NCBI GenBank assembly: GCA_937917025.1
Contig: CALFSF010000403.1
Location: forward strand, 1-10,492
Reading direction: 5' to 3'
DNA: 10,492 bases
Source: an uncultured Paraburkholderia sp.
GTDB taxonomy: Bacteria > Pseudomonadota > Gammaproteobacteria > Burkholderiales > Burkholderiaceae
A program made the position numbers and the translations under genes. The notes under the pieces were generated by a model. The model did not search any database and was not told the DNA's origin. It saw nothing but the letters and a program-made list of their open reading frames with translations. Positions 5,868-10,492 of the stretch are shown piece after piece. Every line of letters starts with the position of its first letter. The first letter of the stretch is position 1.

Positions 5868-7166
5868 ATGGCGTACCCGGCTTTTTCCAAAGCGCGGTCG
5901 ATGGTCGGCGCCACGGCGCTCGCATGCTCGCTGTGCGCAATCGCATCGACTGCCGCATTTGCGCAATCCGGCAAGACGATCACGGAGTGGGACCAGCAGA
6001 CCAACGCCACGTCGAGCAAGGTGCTGCGGGATGCGGCAGATCGCTTCGAGCGGCAGAATCCCGGCTACAAGGTCGAAGACTCGCACGTCCTGAACGAGGC
6101 GTACAAGACCAAGCTGAAGGTCGCGTTCGGCGCAGGCGAGCCGCCCTGTGTGTTCGAGTCGTGGGGCGGAGGTCCGCTGCATGAATATGTGAAAGCCGGC
6201 CAGATTGTCGACCTGACGCCGTATCTCCAGAAAGATCCGGCTTATCGCGACCGCTTCCTGCCGACCTCATGGCATGCGGTGACGTTCGACAACAAGACGT
6301 ATGGCGTAGCGGCGGAAAATGCATCCGCGGCCGTGATTTTCTATAACAAGGACCTGTTCAGGCAATACAACCTGAGCCCGCCGGCGAATTGGGATCAGTT
6401 GATGCACGTCGTGCAGGTGCTGACCTCGCACGGTATCGCGCCGTTTGCGCTGAGCAACAAGAACAAGTGGACCGGTTCGATGTACTACATGTACCTCGTC
6501 GACCGGATTGGTGGGCCCGAGGTGTTCCGCAAGGCAGTGGATCGCTCGCCTGGCGGCAGCTTCGCGGATCCGGCCTTCGTTGAAGCCGGCAAGTACATTC
6601 AGGAACTCGTGAAGGCGGGTGCTTTCGCGAAGGGTTTCAACGGTCTTGACTACGACGTGGGCGCCTCGCGCCGTCTGCTGTATTCGGGCCGCGCCGCGAT
6701 GGAATTGATGGGCGGCTGGGAAGCGTCGACGATCCAGAACGAGAATCCCGGGTTTGCAGGCAAACTCGACTTCTTCCCGTTCCCGTCCGTACCGGGCGGC
6801 AAGGGTGATCCGCGCGACGTGATCGGCACGGTCGGCGACGGCTTCATGAGCATCTCGACGGAGTGCAAGGACCCTCAGGCGGCGTTCAGGCTGATCCAGA
6901 CGATGACCGACGATACGTCGATGCGCGGTCGCGTTCTCGACAAGAAAATTCCGCCGGTCAGGAACATCACCATTACGGATCCGTTCCTGAAGCGCCTGCA
7001 GGCGTTGATCGCGGACGCGCCGAACGTGCAGCTCTGGTACGACCAGGAGTTGCCGCCGAAGCTGGGCGAGCTGCACAAGGATACGTCGCAGGAGCTGTTC
7101 GGCCTGTCGATCACGCCTGAGGCCGCTGCGCAGCAAATGGAAGCCGCCGCGAAGGCGGGAAGCTAA
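5868..7166 (+). CDS. Sugar ABC transporter substrate-binding protein (CUT1), second importer
   Basis: Periplasmic solute-binding protein of 432 residues that would capture a mono- or oligosaccharide and hand it to the permeases encoded next. The N-terminus is a Sec signal peptide: K8 and R10, a hydrophobic stretch at about 12-30 and an AFA cleavage motif at 30-32, so the mature protein starts near Q33. There is no lipobox cysteine at the cleavage point. The body matches the MalE/UgpB-like layout: LRDAADRFERQNPGYKVE near 53-70, PYLQKDP near 118-124, the YGVAAENASAAVIFYNKDLF segment split at Y145-E150 and F158-F164, NWDQL near 174-178 and GAFAKGF near 251-257. Aromatic residues in the cleft fit a sugar ligand, but the ligand cannot be named. 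AAGAGGGGA at 5852-5860 precedes the ATG. It is the first gene of its operon. Confidence 0.94.
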   Translation: MAYPAFSKARSMVGATALACSLCAIASTAAFAQSGKTITEWDQQTNATSSKVLRDAADRFERQNPGYKVEDSHVLNEAYKTKLKVAFGAGEPPCVFESWGGGPLHEYVKAGQIVDLTPYLQKDPAYRDRFLPTSWHAVTFDNKTYGVAAENASAAVIFYNKDLFRQYNLSPPANWDQLMHVVQVLTSHGIAPFALSNKNKWTGSMYYMYLVDRIGGPEVFRKAVDRSPGGSFADPAFVEAGKYIQELVKAGAFAKGFNGLDYDVGASRRLLYSGRAAMELMGGWEASTIQNENPGFAGKLDFFPFPSVPGGKGDPRDVIGTVGDGFMSISTECKDPQAAFRLIQTMTDDTSMRGRVLDKKIPPVRNITITDPFLKRLQALIADAPNVQLWYDQELPPKLGELHKDTSQELFGLSITPEAAAQQMEAAAKAGS

Positions 7167-7186
7167 CCCGTAGTCCGAAGAGGAGC

Positions 7187-7217
7187 CCGGCCCGTGTCGC
7201 TTTTCGATGCGGGCTGG
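7187..7217 (+). repeat. Strong intercistronic hairpin after the binding-protein gene
   Basis: Bases 7187-7199 pair with 7205-7217 over 13 positions (three of them G-U) around the loop CTTTT. No T-run follows the right arm. It lies 20 bp after the binding-protein stop and ends 11 bp before the permease start. This matches the position of the hairpins known between binding-protein and permease genes in maltose-type operons, where they protect the upstream mRNA and help produce excess binding protein. That role here is inferred. Confidence 0.65.
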
Positions 7218-7232
7218 ACACACGATCTGTGA
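7194..7232 (+). CDS. 12-residue mini-cistron coupled to the permease gene (candidate leader peptide)
   Basis: A GTG at 7194 opens a short frame, MSLFDAGWTHDL, ending at TGA 7230-7232. It has the good ribosome-binding site AAGAGGAG at 7178-7185, eight bases upstream. The downstream permease GTG (7229-7231) has no recognisable ribosome-binding site of its own, and it overlaps this stop as GTGA. The simplest reading is translational coupling: ribosomes load at the mini-ORF and restart at the permease. The mini-ORF starts inside the left arm of the hairpin, so its translation would be sensitive to that structure. Alternatively it is the true permease N-terminus separated by a one-base frameshift. 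No function is claimed for the peptide. Confidence 0.45.
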   Translation: MSLFDAGWTHDL

Positions 7233-8146
7233 ATATTGCAATCTCCATCGCGCCCGCCGGGCGGGCGCGTATTTCGTCACAGTGGCTGGTTATCACCGTT
7301 TTTCTCGCCCCCGCGGTGCTGCTGCTGGCGATATTTTTGCTGTATCCGCTGCTCTCCAGTCTGCGGCTTTCGCTGGTCGACTGGACCGGGCTCGGTACGC
7401 ATTCACGCTTCGTCGGGCTCGCCAACTGGGCGCATCTCGCGCGGGACACGGTTTTCTGGCGCTCCTTGTGGAACAACGTCATTCTCGCGCTCGCGTCGAT
7501 CGTGATCGAGCTGCCCATCTCGCTGGCGCTGGCGGTGCTGCTGGAAAAGGCGGGGCGTGGCTCGCGCATTCTCAAGATTCTCTATTTCCTGCCGCTGCTG
7601 ATGTCGAGCGTCGCGATCGGCGTGCTGTTCAAGAACATCTACGATCCGAATTTCGGACCGCTGAACGTCGCGCTGCGCGCCATCGGCCTTGACCTGTTCG
7701 CGCAGGACTGGCTCGGCGACACGCGCTTCTCGCTCGCTTCGACGATTGCGGTGATCTGCTGGCAAAACGTGCCGTTCTACATGATCCTGTTTCTTGCCGG
7801 ACTGTCGTCGATGCCGGCGGAGTTGAACGAGGCGGCCCGCCTGGACGGCGCCTCCGAATGGACCATCTTCTGGCGCATCAAGCTGCCGCATCTGCAAGGC
7901 GCGATCCGCACGGCCGTGCTGCTGGCGGTGCTCGGTTCGCTGCGATATTTCGATCTGATCTACGTGATGACGGGCGGTGGCCCGGAGGGCTCGTCCGAGC
8001 TGATGGCGACGTATATGTACCGGACCGTGTTCAGTTCTTTCCAGCTGGGCTATGGCAGCACGATCGGCTCCGCGATGTTCATCATCGTCTCACTCGTTGC
8101 CGCGATCGCATTGCGCATGACGCGTCGTTACGAAACGGAAGTTTGA
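7229..8146 (+). CDS. Carbohydrate ABC transporter permease, MalF type, second importer
   Basis: Inner-membrane permease of 305 residues. The first membrane segment is at about 18-42, preceded by a short basic cytoplasmic N-terminus; others follow near 82-106, 117-135, 170-193, 227-247 and 276-296. The EAA docking loop is E201-A202-A203, G207 and L219-P220. Length and the single N-terminal segment before the core fit the short MalF-type subunits of Gram-negative CUT1 importers without the large MalF periplasmic domain. The only plausible in-frame start is GTG at 7229; it lacks a ribosome-binding site and overlaps the mini-ORF stop. It pairs with the MalG-type subunit encoded two bases downstream. 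Weak initiation would keep permease levels below those of the binding protein. Confidence 0.93.
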   Translation: MNIAISIAPAGRARISSQWLVITVFLAPAVLLLAIFLLYPLLSSLRLSLVDWTGLGTHSRFVGLANWAHLARDTVFWRSLWNNVILALASIVIELPISLALAVLLEKAGRGSRILKILYFLPLLMSSVAIGVLFKNIYDPNFGPLNVALRAIGLDLFAQDWLGDTRFSLASTIAVICWQNVPFYMILFLAGLSSMPAELNEAARLDGASEWTIFWRIKLPHLQGAIRTAVLLAVLGSLRYFDLIYVMTGGGPEGSSELMATYMYRTVFSSFQLGYGSTIGSAMFIIVSLVAAIALRMTRRYETEV

Positions 8147-8148
8147 GC

Positions 8149-8994
8149 ATGGCCACCGAAACCAGTCGCCTCCATTTTCCCAGGATTCGCATCGGCGTGC
8201 CGTTGCTGGGTTTGATCTGGCTCGCCGTGACGACGTTGCCGTTTCTCTTCGTCGTGGTGACGAGTCTGAAGACGCAGGAGGAAACCTTCTCCGCGCCGGT
8301 CTGGGCGCTGCCGTCCCATTTTTATTTCGGAAACTACTGGGCGGTGTTGCACGGTCCTTACCTCACTTACTTTGGCAACAGCGTCTTTGTCGTCGGGCTT
8401 TCGGTGCTGCTGATCGTGCTGTTGAGCGCCATGGCCGCCTATGTATTCGCCCGTTTGCGCTTTCGCTTGAACAAACTGCTGTTCGGACTGGTGATTGCAG
8501 GGATGATCGTGCCGCTGCACGCCACGCTCGTGCCGATCTATCTGCTGACCCGAAACCTCGGGCTGTACGACACCCAGTTCGCGCTGATCGGGCCGTATGT
8601 GGCGCTCAGCCTGCCGATCTCGATCTTCATCCTGACGGAGTTCATGCGCCAGATTCCGCATGAACTCGAGGAAGCCGCGCAGCTCGACGGCTGCGGTCCA
8701 TTCAGGATTTTCTGGCGCATCTTTTTTCCGCTCTCCACGCCGGGGCTGGCGACAGTCGCGATCTACAACGGAATCGCGCTGTGGAACGAGTTCATTTTCG
8801 CGTACATGCTGACCTCGACTCCGCCGCACCGTACGCTGCCGCTTGCCGTGTGGGATTTCCAGGGGCAGTACTCGTCGAACATTCCGGCGATGCTGGCGGT
8901 CGTCACGATGACGTCGTTGCCGCTCATCGCGGCCTACGCGTTCGGCCAGGAGCGTTTGATCAAGGGCATGATGGCCGGCTCCCTGAAGGGCTGA
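8149..8994 (+). CDS. Carbohydrate ABC transporter permease, MalG type, second importer
   Basis: Inner-membrane permease of 281 residues that forms the channel with the MalF-type subunit. Membrane segments lie near 16-38, 74-98, 107-129, 140-161, 198-220 and 246-265. The EAA loop that contacts the ATPase is E175-A176-A177, G181 and F193-P194, with F-P where L-P is usual. The C-terminal GxMAGSLKG ending is typical of MalG-type subunits. The ATG at 8149 follows the preceding stop by two bases and has GGAAG at about 8137-8141, so it is co-translated with its partner. The frame is open much further upstream inside the previous gene, but the start at 8149 matches family length. Confidence 0.94.
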   Translation: MATETSRLHFPRIRIGVPLLGLIWLAVTTLPFLFVVVTSLKTQEETFSAPVWALPSHFYFGNYWAVLHGPYLTYFGNSVFVVGLSVLLIVLLSAMAAYVFARLRFRLNKLLFGLVIAGMIVPLHATLVPIYLLTRNLGLYDTQFALIGPYVALSLPISIFILTEFMRQIPHELEEAAQLDGCGPFRIFWRIFFPLSTPGLATVAIYNGIALWNEFIFAYMLTSTPPHRTLPLAVWDFQGQYSSNIPAMLAVVTMTSLPLIAAYAFGQERLIKGMMAGSLKG

Positions 8995-9102
8995 CGAGCG
9001 GATGACGAACCGGGTCCAGCCAGGCGTTGCGTTTCCCACCGTCGGCCGGATCGGTCGGGCTGAAGCGAATGCCCGGTAATTTAACTGCGAACACAACGAG
9101 CT

Positions 9103-10233
9103 ATGGCAAGCATTACCCTGACTAAAGTACAGAAGGCGTACGAAGGCAATTCGCCGATTATTCGCGACGTGCATCTCGAAGTCGGCGAGAACGAGTTCTG
9201 TGTGTTTCTCGGGCCGTCGGGATGCGGGAAGTCGACGTTATTGCGCATGGTCGCCGGACTCGAATCGATCACCAGCGGCGAGTTGCGCATCGACGGTCAA
9301 TTGATGAACAGCGTGCCGCCCGCGGAACGCCGTGTCGCCATGGTGTTTCAGAACTACGCGCTGTATCCGCACATGAGCGTCTACGAGAACATGGCTTTCG
9401 GCCTGCGTCAGGCGAAGATCGACAAGGCGACGATCGACAGCAAGGTGCGCCGCACGGCGGCCGCGCTACAGCTGGACGGGCTGCTGGAGCGCCGTCCCGC
9501 TGCGTTGTCCGGTGGACAGCGGCAGCGTGTGGCGATCGGCCGGGCGATCGTGCGCGAACCGGGTGTGTTCCTGTTCGACGAGCCGTTGTCGAATCTCGAC
9601 GCTGCGCTGCGCGTGCAGACCCGCATCGAGATTGCCCGCCTGCATCGCGAATTCCGCCGGGCAAGTGCGATTTACGTCACGCACGATCAGATCGAGGCGA
9701 TGGCGCTGGCGGACAAGATCGTGCTGTTGCATGCCGGTGCGGAAATGGAGAAGCACGGCAGCATCGCCCAGACCGGTGCGCCGCTGGATCTTGATCACCG
9801 GCCCAAAAGCCGCTTCGGGGCAGGCTTTATCGGATCTCCCAGGATGAATTTCCTGCCGGGCGTGGTGACGACGATCGACGCCCGGGGTATCGAGGTCCAA
9901 CTGGCGAGCGGCGAGCGCGTGCGGGCGCAAGTCGATGGCCGCGATACGCGCGCCGGCATGCACGTCACGCTGGGCATCCGGCCCGAACACCTGGGCCTCC
10001 CCGCCGGTCAGCCAGGCACTCAGACCATCCGCCGCGCGGTCCGTCTCGTGGAGCGGATGGGGGAGCACAGCTATGTCCATATCGACAGTGGCGGCCGGGA
10101 CGGCAACACGCTGATCGCCAAAGTGCCTGGCGATGGCGGCGTGGCGCGCGATGAACATATCGACCTTACGCTGGCGCCAGACGCATGCCATGTGTTCGAC
10201 GAACAGGATTTCGCGCTGCCACGTCTGCACTGA
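9103..10233 (+). CDS. Sugar ABC transporter ATP-binding protein, MsmK/UgpC/MalK type, second importer
   Basis: ATPase subunit of 376 residues. Walker A is GPSGCGKST at 37-45, the Q-loop is Q83 in VFQNYALYPHM, LSGGQRQR starts at 135, Walker B ends in DE at 159-160 with SNLD after it, and the switch histidine is H194. The MalK-type GFIGSPRMNF and GIRPEHLG elements mark the C-terminal regulatory domain. Between ADKIVLLHAG and SIAQTGAPL there is a short extra segment (about residues 203-208, AEMEKH) compared with the other ATPase in this window, which reads VVFNKGNIEQIGAPL. The ribosome-binding site is poor (ACGAG near 9096). A 108 bp gap separates it from the permease gene; no terminator is seen in the gap, so it probably belongs to the same operon. 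Confidence 0.95.
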   Translation: MASITLTKVQKAYEGNSPIIRDVHLEVGENEFCVFLGPSGCGKSTLLRMVAGLESITSGELRIDGQLMNSVPPAERRVAMVFQNYALYPHMSVYENMAFGLRQAKIDKATIDSKVRRTAAALQLDGLLERRPAALSGGQRQRVAIGRAIVREPGVFLFDEPLSNLDAALRVQTRIEIARLHREFRRASAIYVTHDQIEAMALADKIVLLHAGAEMEKHGSIAQTGAPLDLDHRPKSRFGAGFIGSPRMNFLPGVVTTIDARGIEVQLASGERVRAQVDGRDTRAGMHVTLGIRPEHLGLPAGQPGTQTIRRAVRLVERMGEHSYVHIDSGGRDGNTLIAKVPGDGGVARDEHIDLTLAPDACHVFDEQDFALPRLH

Positions 10234-10320
10234 TCCTGGCGTTCCAGCTGAACAGGCCGCGTCGGACAGCCGGCGCTTCCAGCAGCGAAGCGGCGCTCTC
10301 TCTTCACGCTATCGAGGTAA

Positions 10321-10372
10321 TGAACTTCCGGTCCTTTAGGTATTCGACAAATTCAAAGGACTGCGAAGTTCA
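10321..10372 (+). repeat. Long stem-loop upstream of the terminal small ORF
   Basis: TGAACTTC (10321-10328) pairs with GAAGTTCA (10365-10372), and GTCCTTT (10331-10337) pairs with AAAGGAC (10355-10361). That gives 15 Watson-Crick pairs interrupted by a small CG/TGC internal loop, with a 17-base apical loop at 10338-10354. The right arm is followed by GAAAGGAA, a ribosome-binding site, not a T-run, so this is not an intrinsic terminator. It could be a 5'-leader structure of the downstream transcript, a processing site at the end of the importer operon, or a protein-binding dyad. Confidence 0.65.
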
Positions 10373-10386
10373 GAAAGGAATATCAA

Positions 10387-10488
10387 ATGCAAGGCGAGGC
10401 TTCGGATGAAGCGGGGCCGTCCCGTGCATTTGTGATGAAAAGCGGATTTGTCGGCGCCATTTGCGTCCTGTACACACGGATCATTTAA
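10387..10488 (+). CDS. Small ORF of 33 residues, unknown function (possible leader peptide)
   Basis: An ATG at 10387 preceded by AAAGGA at 10374-10379, with normal spacing, opens a 33-codon frame ending at TAA 10486-10488. The product begins MQGEASDEAG and ends ICVLYTRII, with a modest hydrophobic stretch from about residue 20. I do not recognise it. The stop codon is directly followed by AGGA at the window edge, so TTTAAAGGA could be the ribosome-binding site of a next gene; coupling between the two is possible. The stem-loop at 10321-10372 ends just before this ORF's ribosome-binding site. It may be a real small protein, a leader peptide or chance; conservation would decide. Confidence 0.35.
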   Translation: MQGEASDEAGPSRAFVMKSGFVGAICVLYTRII

Positions 10489-10492
10489 AGGA

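Noticed and set aside
9002..9079. 25-codon rightward frame between the MalG-type permease and ATPase genes of the second importer
   Set aside because: Only a poor ribosome-binding site, no overlap with the ATPase start, and no repeat or structure supporting it, unlike the mini-ORF at 7194.
10274..10292. Possible terminator hairpin after the second ATPase gene
   Set aside because: Six-pair stem (CGCTTC with GAAGCG) with no downstream T-run, so termination is not supported.
1..10492. Insertion sequences, CRISPR arrays, tRNA or rRNA genes
   Set aside because: No transposase-like protein, no regularly spaced direct repeats, and no recognisable RNA gene on reading the window. The toxin-antitoxin segment shows no terminal inverted repeats or target-site duplications that I could find.

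Overview
The window reads as a carbohydrate-uptake locus from a GC-rich beta-proteobacterium, most likely Burkholderiales (Paraburkholderia, Caballeronia or Burkholderia type). The basis is overall base composition, codon use and the general look of the proteins; no ribosomal or housekeeping marker is present, so the genus is inferred. All protein calls come from reading motifs in the translations, without any database search.

Layout. Positions 1-3486 hold the 3' part of a rightward operon: probably the last codons of an upstream permease, a MalG-type permease, a cytoplasmic GH1 beta-glycosidase with both catalytic glutamates, and an MsmK/UgpC-type ABC ATPase. Positions 3487-3947 are non-coding and hold a large dyad operator. 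Positions 3948-4567 are a Phd-like antitoxin and PIN toxin pair. The leftward gene at 4546-5637 encodes a LacI-family regulator. After a 230 bp divergent control region, 5868-10233 carries a second, complete CUT1 ABC importer: binding protein, MalF-type permease, MalG-type permease, ATPase. The last 259 bp hold a long stem-loop and a small ORF with a good ribosome-binding site, probably leading into a gene beyond the window.

How it may work. The second importer and its divergent LacI regulator look like one regulatory unit: a pair of TAACGTTA boxes sits just upstream of the binding-protein gene, and a related palindrome sits at the start of lacI. The first importer would deliver beta-linked oligosaccharides or aryl-glycosides to the GH1 enzyme. 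The sugar specificity of neither importer can be read from sequence.

Most unusual. The twin-box control region is present twice. A 73 bp stretch at 3609-3681 aligns without gaps to 5754-5826 (I count 52 identical positions), yet the first copy has no sugar gene after it: downstream lies the toxin-antitoxin module. Its PIN toxin also lacks one of the usual catalytic aspartates. Other points worth checking are a 12-codon mini-cistron inside a hairpin that couples to the MalF-type permease, a 29 bp dyad in the divergent region, and the stem-loop plus small ORF at the right end.
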